From the NCBI RefSeq assembly GCF_018860365.1, contig NZ_JAHKPO010000001.1, positions 336,365 through 400,364 on the forward strand: a DNA stretch of 64,000 nt. The letters run 5' to 3'. Positions 7,358 to 15,324 of the stretch are shown piece after piece. Below the pieces are notes generated by a model. That model was not told the origin of the DNA and did not search any database. It saw only the letters and a list, made by a program, of their open reading frames with translations. The translations under genes were made by a program, and so were the position numbers. Source of the DNA: Arenibacter algicola (GTDB lineage Bacteria > Bacteroidota > Bacteroidia > Flavobacteriales > Flavobacteriaceae). Positions within the stretch are counted from its first letter, which is position 1, and each line of letters begins with the position of its first letter.

Positions 7358-9259
7358 TTATTTCACAGATATTTCATGTTTGAGCTCTAGAGGCTTTTCC
7401 AATATCCTTTCCATTTCTGACTTTATTTCCCTAATGGCCTTAGAAGGAATCTTCACTTCCTTAGCAAAGATTTCTTTAGCTTTAGCTCTGGCCTTTTCAA
7501 TTTGTCCGGATTCATAATACAATCTGGCCAATAAATATGGTGGATAAAACCTATGCGGTATCATATTAGCAGCATGTCGGTAAGAGGTCTCTGCTTTGCT
7601 ATAATTTCCCATCGCTTTATAAGCATCGCCCAATGCCGTTTCTATAATAGTCGTGTTCAAGTGGTTTTTTGCCCGTTCCAAAATCTTAACAGCTCTTTCA
7701 TAATCTCCGGCCATGACCAGTGCTTTACCATAATTCATCAAAAAATCCCCGTCGTTCTTCAGTTGTGGCCAGGCCTTCTTAAATTCCTCACAGCTATCTT
7801 TGTACACTCCATAACCATATAACTCCATTGCCTTATTCCAATCTCCAAAAGCCGTCCCTACTGTTTTAATATAAAGGGAAACATACCATATAATTACCAT
7901 GGCCGTTACCACCGTTACCATTTTTAGAACCAAATCTTTTTTTGCTTTGTGGCGTCTTTTTAATTTACTGAAAAAATTGTACTTTTTAACATCAACTTTT
8001 ACCAACAAGGCCAAAGTTGTTACCCAAATTATCTTGATGGGCAGTATTTGTGCTGGGTACGAGAACATACCAAAGACCAGAACAGTCAATAAAATACTGA
8101 GACCAATAACTTTTAATTCATTCTTTTCGGGGCGGACCAGGACTTTAAGCAGCAAAAACACCACAATCGTAGCCAAGACCAACCCCAACAATCCATTCTC
8201 GATCAAAAATTGCAGGAGTTCGTTGAACGCATAATAAGTATTGTCAGCGGCCATTGATGCGGGGGAGTTCGAATCAGTTACAAAATATTCGGCCTGAGCG
8301 TCCATATAATGCGCCTTGAAACGGTCAAAGCCTACGCCGAAGACAGGGTTTTCCTTAACAATATTTTTCGAAATTTTCCATATCACTAAACGACCGTCCG
8401 CAGAACCCTTTTTGAATATGTACAATCCGAAAAGAGTAACCATTAAAATCACAAAAAAACTCATTGCAACAGTAACTTTCCGGGTTCTGCCCAATGAACA
8501 AAGCTTTTTCCATACACTATACCGATATCCCAATAGTATTAAACTCCCCATCAATACGGCCAACCATGCGGACCTTGAGCGAGTTGCAGGGAGAACAATA
8601 GCGATAGCCATCAAACCAATTATAGGGATATACTCAAAAAGTATTCGGACAATCCTATTTTTTGGATCCATCCTATGATTGTCCAAGGACAATATCATGG
8701 CCAAAATACTGCCCCTAAAAAGGTACATTCCCAATGCAACAGGCCAAACCGTTGCCAAAAAACCAGAATAAGGTCCAGGATTGAAAAAACTTCCACTGAT
8801 GTTGAACCCTGAATGGTTTGAAGAATAATACCCTAATAGTTGTAGGCTTCCATAGATGGCCTGGAGGGTACCGGAAACCACAATGCCCAATAATAACCAT
8901 AAGAAGATTTTTATGGACAAAGTTCTTAAAACAATATATAGAACCCCTAGGCCCAGCAATTCCATATACCGTATGGAAAAACCAAGATTAGGCTGAATAA
9001 CATATCTATTTAAAGTGATATAGCTTACAAAGAGCAAAAGAGCGATATCCAATTTGGAAATCCGAACCGATATTGATTTGGATATAATAATCTTCGTAAC
9101 AAGTCCACCCAAAATTAGCAGGCAAGCATAAGCAAAAAAGATAAATTTACTTGTGACGGTTGATTGTACATAATCTGGAATGTTTATCTGGGGCAATATG
9201 ACCAATAACAGACAAATTACGGCCAGCAAAAAATAATATGGAGTTTTTATTAACGACAT
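7358..9259 (-). CDS. O-antigen ligase-like membrane protein with C-terminal TPR domain
   Basis: 633 residues. About ten membrane helices fill residues 1-440. The periplasmic loop of the Wzy_C/WaaL family is recognisable (VFGVGFDRFKAHYMDAQAEY and NTYYAFNELLQFLIENGLLG). A further helix near 445-465 is followed by tetratricopeptide-type repeats to the C-terminus (ALVMAGDYERAVKILERAK, ALGDAYKAMGNYSKAETSYR). Such fusions are usually annotated as O-antigen ligases or polymerases, but many act on other acceptors. It is the first gene after operator copy 2 (about 92 bp upstream) and is followed by leader 2 and a peptide gene. In this context a role in glycosylation or processing of the peptide is possible but unproven. 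Confidence 0.8.
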   Translation of the reverse strand: MSLIKTPYYFLLAVICLLLVILPQINIPDYVQSTVTSKFIFFAYACLLILGGLVTKIIISKSISVRISKLDIALLLFVSYITLNRYVIQPNLGFSIRYMELLGLGVLYIVLRTLSIKIFLWLLLGIVVSGTLQAIYGSLQLLGYYSSNHSGFNISGSFFNPGPYSGFLATVWPVALGMYLFRGSILAMILSLDNHRMDPKNRIVRILFEYIPIIGLMAIAIVLPATRSRSAWLAVLMGSLILLGYRYSVWKKLCSLGRTRKVTVAMSFFVILMVTLFGLYIFKKGSADGRLVIWKISKNIVKENPVFGVGFDRFKAHYMDAQAEYFVTDSNSPASMAADNTYYAFNELLQFLIENGLLGLVLATIVVFLLLKVLVRPEKNELKVIGLSILLTVLVFGMFSYPAQILPIKIIWVTTLALLVKVDVKKYNFFSKLKRRHKAKKDLVLKMVTVVTAMVIIWYVSLYIKTVGTAFGDWNKAMELYGYGVYKDSCEEFKKAWPQLKNDGDFLMNYGKALVMAGDYERAVKILERAKNHLNTTIIETALGDAYKAMGNYSKAETSYRHAANMIPHRFYPPYLLARLYYESGQIEKARAKAKEIFAKEVKIPSKAIREIKSEMERILEKPLELKHEISVK

Positions 9260-9350
9260 TCACTTGAATTAAATGCAAAAAATTAACTAGTACACACATT
9301 ATTCCATTATGAGCTCTATATAATCATAACAATAGTATTCCTACAAACAT

Positions 9351-9384
9351 AATAAAATATTCCCAATATTGGGAATATTTTATT
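9351..9384 (-). promoter_or_regulatory. Perfect 34-bp palindromic operator with promoter, copy 2
   Basis: Both 17-base arms (AATAAAATATTCCCAAT and its exact complement) are intact with no spacer, centred at 9367/9368. On the minus strand the palindrome runs into TATGTTTG, a good -7 box, then TAGGAATAC. A dimeric repressor bound here would cover the -33 region and spacer. Copy 3 differs by one substitution and one deletion; copy 1 is more diverged. The regulated gene begins at 9259. Confidence 0.8.
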
Positions 9385-9579
9385 GATTATTACAGGCACC
9401 TACAGATTCCTTAATCGAGTACATAAGAGTTCTCAGGAATGCCCTTGTTTTATAATGATGATAATAACTTTTAAATCCAATACCTTATCCACATAGGTTC
9501 ACATTTTATCACAAAGTTGGGACTTCCTGGCACTTTCAGTATTCATAGCGGGCTTACTGATTTGTTGTTACACAAATGA

Positions 9580-9726
9580 ACAATAGAGCAGAGGTATTAC
9601 TGGCTAGTCTTTTTCGGATCCAGGGCCGGCCCGTTCGTTTTTGACCCAAAGAGCGTTGATGACATAAATTTTGAAGAATATCCAATTAATCTCTATGGCC
9701 ATGATGTGTACTTCTATTTTCTTTAA
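9580..9726 (+). pseudogene. Orphan plus-strand coding fragment
   Basis: Between a TGA at 9577 and a TAA at 9724 the plus strand reads as 48 amino acids with the composition of a real protein C-terminus (YYWLVFFGSRAGPFVFDP, then INFEEYPINLYGHDVYFYFL). There is no start codon in frame. It may be the tail of a lost gene. The family is not recognised. The rest of the 9260-9755 interval holds operator copy 2 and otherwise nothing that could be interpreted. Confidence 0.25.
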
Positions 9727-9755
9727 GCGGAGATTTGGCTCAACTTCCGACCCCC

Positions 9756-12056
9756 CTAGTTCTTGCTTACAAAAAATTCAAAATCGTGGTGTCCCAATAG
9801 CCCTTCTCCACCCACACCTTCAATAATTCCAATGAATTGGGTATTGAGGTCAGAACAGAAAAAAGTGACCGTAGCCTCCCCCTTTTCGTCGGTTACAATG
9901 GATGGGGCCCAAAGCAAGGTGTTGCGATAGTCTGGAAGAGGATCTTTAATCGTTTCCTTGTCATAAACAGGACTATAGAACTCTTTCTTTCCATAGAATC
10001 CCTGAACCTTGGTAAGATTGTTTTTCCTCAATAGTTCTTCTTCGGTAAATATAGGGTACTCGTATTTCTGAGTTATCCTCCCCCTAATTGTATATTCAGT
10101 TTTATTCGAATTCCATTGAAATCCAACATAGGACTGATATACCTTACCCTCGACCGGTTTTTGATTGTCGGGATCCCTAACATGTATTTCACAATTTAAA
10201 ATACCGCTTATACAAACATAATCCGTATTGATGTCCAACTTGGCCAAACTATCCAATTGTCCCAGATATTTATCCCTAAATACACTCTTCTTCCGAGCAC
10301 TTACCTTTACCTCTTCCAAGGTTATAGTACCCTGTTCCTGCCAAGGAGTTGTTAGAGAATCAAATTGAGGGATACTATCTTTATTTTCAAATATCGGATA
10401 TGGCTTTACTTTACCAGTCAGGGCAATTTTAATTTTATCAAAAGTATTGCCCAGATCAACCCTATATTCATCGTTATCTATAGGGAAGTGTTTTAGGAAC
10501 AATCTTCTTCCCATGGTGAAGGAAGATTCATCTAATTTGAATGTTCCATTATCATCCAATTCAAGTATTTGGCTGGTATTGTTGTCAGGGTTGAATAACA
10601 CCATGGTACGTTGGGGGCGATGATCTTTTCCTATTTTTAGTTGGCGAAGTGTACCTGTTTCGACTGGAAGTACTACATTTTTTGCCTCAGCCCGTTTTTG
10701 AATGGATTCATCGTCCCAAGTATATTTTCGCCATCCTTGGGTCAACATCAATAAATCCAATGCATCAGAACGATCCTTGTTGGATTTGTCAAAATAATAA
10801 TCAGGATTATGGATATTGCCTTTTAACTGGGTTGACAAATAATAATGAGTCAGAATGTTCTTTTTTCCCAGCCTCTCATAAATTTTATCAAATACACTAA
10901 GAGACAACTGAGCCGGCACTGAATTATTGTCACTGTCCGTGGTCTTTATCTTCAACTTTACCATTTTTCTGGTGGCATATAACTTCTCCAGCCCAGTGAC
11001 AATAATATTCATTCCTTTGTCTAAATTGACATAAACAAGTCTTTCTACGAGAGGCCTCAGTTCATTGTCAAACAAAGTTGCCTCAACTATACCCTGTGGA
11101 ATCTGTTTTAAGGGAATTTTAATTAGTAGGCTGTCCTTGAGCATCCCTGATGCGATAAATTGGACCATTCCCCTTGTCTGTATCCGTAAATAAATTTTTT
11201 GCTCGAGAGATATAGGCGTTTTGGCAACATTAAAAACCAATTCATTCTCAGTTTGTGCTTCAAGATAAAACCGAATACCTTGCTTTTTAGGATTTGGTAA
11301 AATGTAAACGGTATCAGGCTGATTTTCTAATCCAATCGTATACTTTTGATTCACCTGCGGCACGAAACTTAATTTTCCCATTCCATCGTGAATACTTTCA
11401 AATGGTAAAAGCGTTTTACCACTTTCATAAAGTGTTCCTTTTATTTTGACAGGATAACCATTCGGTGAAACAGCCTTAAAAGCAATTGTGTTCCTCAATC
11501 CCTCAATTAATTGGCCACCTTCAGGAAAGACATTGAACTGAGTGCGTATGTTTGATTGATTATCATTTTTTGGAAAGGCCTTTCCAGTAGCATCTCCAAT
11601 ATGGGAAATAATATGAATTTTACGCCGATCATAAAAAGGCTGGCCATTGTCATAAATGGAATGTGCCGAATAAGCAGACAGCCAATATTCTCCCTTTGGC
11701 CATGAATTCTCAATATAAACGTGTCCGCTCGTGGTCCCATTTTCTATTTTATATTTTTCCTGAAAAACAATACTATCATTGGACGCTTTGGTTAATGTAA
11801 TATAAAGAGTTTTATCCAAGGTGCTAATTTGATGTGCCTGACTATCAAGTACCCAAGACTTGAACCAAAAATCCTCATCATGCTCATATATATCTTTATT
11901 AGTCTGTAGGTAAATTGAATTGGTTTTGGCCATAGAAGCCAGTTTATTTATGGAAAGAGCCAATTTGCTCATCAAAGAATCCTCCTGCTGACCATACGTT
12001 TGTTGTTCAGCAAAAATTAATGCACCTAACATTAATAACAGTCTATAATAAATCAT
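9756..12056 (-). CDS. Large exported MG2/carboxypeptidase-like domain protein
   Basis: 766 residues with a signal peptide (MIYYRLLLMLGALIFAEQQT). Beta-rich segments resemble the macroglobulin MG2-type domain (SIYLQTNKDIYEHDEDFWFK, then WPKGEYWLSAYS and FNVFPEGGQLIEGLRNTIAF). Further on is the family's LLMLTQGWRKYTWDD motif, and near the end ITLEEVKVSARKKS, which resembles the start of a TonB plug. Bacteroidota proteins of this kind are often labelled MG2-domain or TonB-receptor-plug proteins; there is no barrel here. It lies between peptide units 3 and 2 on the same strand and may be read from the upstream unit or from its own promoter. An outer-membrane surface role is inferred. Confidence 0.75.
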   Translation of the reverse strand: MIYYRLLLMLGALIFAEQQTYGQQEDSLMSKLALSINKLASMAKTNSIYLQTNKDIYEHDEDFWFKSWVLDSQAHQISTLDKTLYITLTKASNDSIVFQEKYKIENGTTSGHVYIENSWPKGEYWLSAYSAHSIYDNGQPFYDRRKIHIISHIGDATGKAFPKNDNQSNIRTQFNVFPEGGQLIEGLRNTIAFKAVSPNGYPVKIKGTLYESGKTLLPFESIHDGMGKLSFVPQVNQKYTIGLENQPDTVYILPNPKKQGIRFYLEAQTENELVFNVAKTPISLEQKIYLRIQTRGMVQFIASGMLKDSLLIKIPLKQIPQGIVEATLFDNELRPLVERLVYVNLDKGMNIIVTGLEKLYATRKMVKLKIKTTDSDNNSVPAQLSLSVFDKIYERLGKKNILTHYYLSTQLKGNIHNPDYYFDKSNKDRSDALDLLMLTQGWRKYTWDDESIQKRAEAKNVVLPVETGTLRQLKIGKDHRPQRTMVLFNPDNNTSQILELDDNGTFKLDESSFTMGRRLFLKHFPIDNDEYRVDLGNTFDKIKIALTGKVKPYPIFENKDSIPQFDSLTTPWQEQGTITLEEVKVSARKKSVFRDKYLGQLDSLAKLDINTDYVCISGILNCEIHVRDPDNQKPVEGKVYQSYVGFQWNSNKTEYTIRGRITQKYEYPIFTEEELLRKNNLTKVQGFYGKKEFYSPVYDKETIKDPLPDYRNTLLWAPSIVTDEKGEATVTFFCSDLNTQFIGIIEGVGGEGLLGHHDFEFFVSKN

Positions 12057-12579
12057 AAATTATCCATATTCTCGAAAACATCAATCATATTACCTAAAAA
12101 TTTTATATAAAATCAGCTTTCTAAACTGACAGAATACTTCAATTTTTGTTGGATACTGAAACTAAATCTCATTTTTAATATATTTTTTTTTAATTTTTAT
12201 TAAACTTACAAACATTGATGTATTCTGGTATACAACAATAAATAAGAGGCTCAACAAGCACTATTTTCGGACTGAAGACCGTAGTCATCACTTCCATTAA
12301 CACAAGCAAACGCCAATATCCCCATGCGAATTGGAGAATACAAAGTACCGATTGCAGTTAATGAAGATATTTTCAACCAAACAACCCAATAAATAGTAAG
12401 AAAAATATGAATTGACGAGGCACAAGCAAATGTGAATTGTTCCTTCGAATCTTCATAAGGATTGACTAAAACAAAAGCACCCAACTATAAAAATTACGAT
12501 TCCTCATAACATAGATTTAAGCCTAATTGCAACAATAACATAACACACCCCCAACCTAATACATTCACCTTCGAGAATT
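12057..12579 (-). other. Intergenic region with a possible degraded peptide gene
   Basis: A minus-strand frame at 12251-12484 could encode 77 residues. Its last 35 residues (AIGTLYSPIRMGILAFAC, then VNGSDDYGLQ and a terminal SAC) have a GTL element, a cysteine and an end position that recall the tail of the NVEALA-like peptides, but there is no signal helix in frame. It lies after the CxxC-lipoprotein gene of unit 3. It may be a decayed peptide copy or chance. The AT-rich 12150-12240 stretch probably holds the promoter of the MG2 gene; no clear -7 box could be fixed. Confidence 0.25.
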
Positions 12580-13059
12580 TTATAGCCCTTTAGTTTCTAC
12601 AAAACTTTTAAGTTTTTCAAATGCAAAAGGATTATCAGGAGTTGAAAATTCTATACTAACTATTCTTTTATTTTTTACTTCCAGTATGCAGGGATAAATA
12701 CTATTATTTGTCGGAACGACAAATTTGCCTTGTTTATCATAATGAATGTTGGGATAATCCTTTAAGTGCTTATTAATTTTTCGCTGCAATATCTTTAACG
12801 ACTCAATTTTTGTAAGTACAAAAAGTACCTCCTTATTCTCAAGATATTCTCCCATAAAAAATTCAGCCTCTTCAATACAACCAGTACATCCAAGTCCAGG
12901 CAAAATAACTACCCAATCATAAGAAGTTTTATCATTAATATGAGATATAGCTTCACTTAAAAAATCTTGTTCAATTTTATTATTTTTTTCATGACAGGAG
13001 GCCAGAACAAAGAAAATTGCCCCAAATAAAACAATCATTTTTTTAAATTTCAATTTCAT
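12580..13059 (-). CDS. Thioredoxin-like lipoprotein with CxxC motif (copy 2)
   Basis: 159 residues. Signal peptide with lipobox VLASC (Cys22). The CxxC is Cys58-Thr-Gly-Cys61 in WVVILPGLGCTGCIEEAEFF, after a predicted beta strand. The shared segments LFVLTKIESLK and the spacing of the motif make it a paralogue of 4218-4670. It begins 11 bp after the DUF4221-like gene ends. The 'GC-x-GC' active-site form differs from the usual WCGPC of thioredoxins, so redox potential and partner may be specialised. Disulfide shuffling of the peptide encoded upstream is an inference from gene order. Confidence 0.8.
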   Translation of the reverse strand: MKLKFKKMIVLFGAIFFVLASCHEKNNKIEQDFLSEAISHINDKTSYDWVVILPGLGCTGCIEEAEFFMGEYLENKEVLFVLTKIESLKILQRKINKHLKDYPNIHYDKQGKFVVPTNNSIYPCILEVKNKRIVSIEFSTPDNPFAFEKLKSFVETKGL

Positions 13060-13070
13060 TTCAAAATACT

Positions 13071-14267
13071 TTACTTAATTACTTTTGGTTCAAATATTTT
13101 AAACGTCATATACACTTCTTCAATATCACCTTCATCCAGATATTCAATGTTTAGACCTTCCTCGGTCACGAAACTATTATCCCAATTCCATTCATAGCTA
13201 TTCCCTATCACAGTTTCTCCTAAATAACCAAAATTCTTATCCATCACTATAATGGCTATTGGCTTATCCTTAATCTTTGTGTGTACTGTTGCGTCTGGAA
13301 CAGCTTTACGTAAAAATCGATAATAGACCTCCCTATATTTATCATATAACAAAGCTGAATATAAATCTTGATCAATTACATGTCGTATTGACTCTTGTCT
13401 AGGAATCGATTTAGGATTCCCCTTTAGTGGCCGAATTGTACCAGCAAAATTACTTCCACCATATACCTCCTTATAAGTTTCATCGCCTAAAGCTTGAATA
13501 TAAAGATTATGAGACACTGGAAAGCTATAAATCATTCTATTTTGATCAATATCCAATTGTGGATATACTTTGGTAAATATTGGGTCGCCCCAAGTAAAAT
13601 TAGAACCATATAATTTACTCGGATATAAACCATTATGCTCGATCTTACCTGTTTCATATTCTATTTGAGCCATAAACTTTATCTTGTCTAATAAAGGATC
13701 AGGTATAATTCCTATATAAAATCCGGGAAGCAATAAAGTAGTTTCCATTTCAATGAAGGGCGTTGACGTTTCAGGAAAATATTGACAATTATTTACTAAT
13801 ACTTCAGGAAATTCCTTAAAATCCTTATCTCCTATCAGTGAGTATTTATTTAAAATTTCGGATTTGTTATTAGCTAAGATTAGTTCCATAGTTTGATAGT
13901 CTGCTATATATATGGAATCCATACTTTTTATGTGATATCCCGTTGGATAAGGAACTGCATTGGGACCGTGCTTTTCGAATTTTAGTATATTCTCATACTC
14001 AGAGCTTTCATAATCATAAATATAAATGGCATTATCAAAGCTGTTTATAAAAGTAAATTTTCTTCTACCTGTGGAGTCTATAAAAATTTCTAAGTACTGG
14101 GGTTTAGGGGCAGTATTTGAATCTAAAGGAAATTTTTTTACACTTGTTACAAACAATTCCATGGAACTATTTAAACTTCCCTTCTTAGGGTTTTTTATTT
14201 CAGGCAGATTAGACGTACATGAAAGAACCGTTGAAAGTATTAATATTGAGTATATTGTTTTCGCCAT
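13071..14267 (-). CDS. DUF4221-like lipoprotein (copy 2)
   Basis: 398 residues with a short lipoprotein signal (MAKTIYSILILSTVLSC, Cys17). It shares with 4667-5806 the 'YDKYREVYYRFL' segment, the late FGYLGETVIGNSYEWNWD region where the paralogue has FNIVGEKVFKNSFDFYLEN, and the overall propeller-like beta pattern. About 75 bp separate it from the peptide gene upstream. Order peptide, DUF4221, CxxC lipoprotein is the same in both intact units. The protein should sit on an outer-membrane face; its ligand is unknown. Confidence 0.8.
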   Translation of the reverse strand: MAKTIYSILILSTVLSCTSNLPEIKNPKKGSLNSSMELFVTSVKKFPLDSNTAPKPQYLEIFIDSTGRRKFTFINSFDNAIYIYDYESSEYENILKFEKHGPNAVPYPTGYHIKSMDSIYIADYQTMELILANNKSEILNKYSLIGDKDFKEFPEVLVNNCQYFPETSTPFIEMETTLLLPGFYIGIIPDPLLDKIKFMAQIEYETGKIEHNGLYPSKLYGSNFTWGDPIFTKVYPQLDIDQNRMIYSFPVSHNLYIQALGDETYKEVYGGSNFAGTIRPLKGNPKSIPRQESIRHVIDQDLYSALLYDKYREVYYRFLRKAVPDATVHTKIKDKPIAIIVMDKNFGYLGETVIGNSYEWNWDNSFVTEEGLNIEYLDEGDIEEVYMTFKIFEPKVIK

Positions 14268-14342
14268 TATCGATTATAATATTAAATTTAGCAAGGCCAA
14301 TTCATAGTTGGCCTTGCTAATTGAAAGTTAATAGATTATTCA

Positions 14343-14567
14343 CTATAGGTGGCATTCCCTTGCCGATGTATCATATCTGCACCGATCTGAAATAGTACAC
14401 ACTGCATTAGCCGAACTGGCTTGCGATTCAGGGCATGCTTCTGCAGGATTAATACTTAACAAAGAATTTAAGTCTAGATTGCTACTTAGTGCACCAACAG
14501 TATTGCTACTCATGAACATACCAATAGATAGTGCCATAACTCCTATAATTCCAATTATTTTTTTCAT
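14343..14567 (-). CDS. NVEALA-like exported four-cysteine peptide (copy 3)
   Basis: 74 residues from the ATG at 14567; the frame is open to 14699, but that extension runs through the leader RNA and is unlikely to be coding. Signal helix MKKIIGIIGVMALSIGMFM, then LDLNSLLSINPAEAC, very close to the NVEALA motif. The tail has four cysteines spaced C-x11-C-x5-C-x8-C, so its loop pattern differs from copies 1 and 2. It is the first gene of unit 3 and is preceded by leader copy 3. The tails of the three copies have diverged far more than the signal and motif regions, as expected for peptides that differ in specificity. Confidence 0.82.
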   Translation of the reverse strand: MKKIIGIIGVMALSIGMFMSSNTVGALSSNLDLNSLLSINPAEACPESQASSANAVCTISDRCRYDTSARECHL

Positions 14568-14625
14568 CGCATTTGAATTTAAAATATTACAAAAGAACAA
14601 AGTCTTTTGATTATTATGAGTGAAG

Positions 14626-14740
14626 GTGCAAAGGTCTTTAGGGAGGCACCACCTTTGCAAAAATACCATGCCTTTTACACTTAATAATTGGCATCGCAAA
14701 AAACATCCCTTAATCTCCTTGTATTTACATAGGCATATGA
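14626..14740 (-). promoter_or_regulatory. Conserved structured leader RNA, copy 3
   Basis: This copy has the best stems: GCAAAGGT with ACCTTTGC (14651-14658 and 14628-14635, eight perfect pairs) around GGTGCCTCCC, and ATGCC with GGCAT in the upstream hairpin. It begins in the RNA sense with ATGCCTATGTAA. It ends 59 nt before the peptide start codon. Sequence after it (TGTAATATTTTAAAT) is also shared with copy 2. See copies 1 and 2 for the stem-preserving differences. Confidence 0.72.
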
Positions 14741-15138
14741 CTTTTATAGTTGAACATTGTTTTGATTACACACCTCTTGGGAAGGTGATGACCTCCCCAT
14801 TTTTCATCTTATATTTCACAAATCGACTGAAGAAAGTCTTAAAGGTTGCTCAAAAAACCTTTTTTTATCCGATTTCACTTTTTTCTTTATGTAGAACTCT
14901 ATTAATGGTCAGTATTACTTCTAAAAAACTCCTTTATGTTCCAGTTCTTGTAACATTTGTTTTATAAAATACAATGATTATCTGCACTAAAAATATAACA
15001 ACCCATCCCGTGGAATTCACAATTTTCACCTTTTTAGTTAGGGATGCGTGATATACTTGGCATAATTTATTTTTTAAATAGTAATAACCATATATACAAC
15101 CAATTACCGATCAAAATGGAGCCATTTCCTACAAACAT
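14741..15138. other. Intergenic stretch between operator 3 and leader 3
   Basis: About 400 bp with no convincing gene. By position it corresponds to the place of the O-antigen-ligase gene of unit 2 and to its remnant in unit 1, but no protein-level match could be read here. A GC-richer hairpin (GGGAAGGTGATGACCTCCCC) lies at 14779-14798. If transcription starts at operator 3, this is part of a leader of roughly 560 nt. Confidence 0.4.
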
Positions 15139-15171
15139 AATAAAATATTCCCAATATTGGGAAGTTTTATT
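15139..15171 (-). promoter_or_regulatory. Palindromic operator/promoter, copy 3
   Basis: TTCCCAATATTGGGAA is centred at 15155/15156 within AT-rich arms that match the perfect copy at 9351-9384 except for one substitution and one missing base. On the minus strand it leads into TATGTTTG (-7 box) and TAGGAAA. It should start transcription of unit 3. The related operator at 15261-15292 faces the other way, so this is a divergent control region. Confidence 0.75.
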
Positions 15172-15260
15172 AAAAACATTGCTATTTCAATCAACATTAG
15201 CTACACGGACCCATAATCATTGAGTTTTCATGTTTTTTTAACAAAAAATCTTTTTTATAG

Positions 15261-15292
15261 AATAAAATTATCCCACATATGAGAAATTTATT
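15261..15292 (+). promoter_or_regulatory. Degenerate copy of the palindromic operator before the oxoamine synthase
   Basis: AATAAAATTATCCCAC is followed by ATATGAGAAATTTATT. The outer arms and the TCCC half match the operators of the peptide units; the right half has GAGA for GGGA. It lies 33 bp before the ATG at 15325 and a TACATTTA element (-7-like) overlaps its right end. This links the synthase to the same regulon, with weaker binding expected. Confidence 0.5.
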
Positions 15293-15324
15293 ACATTTAG
15301 CTATCCACAAAATCCTATGATTTT

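Noticed and set aside
14568..14699. N-terminal extension of peptide copy 3
   Set aside because: It would be coded by the conserved leader RNA and lacks a counterpart in copies 1 and 2; the downstream ATG gives the signal peptide.
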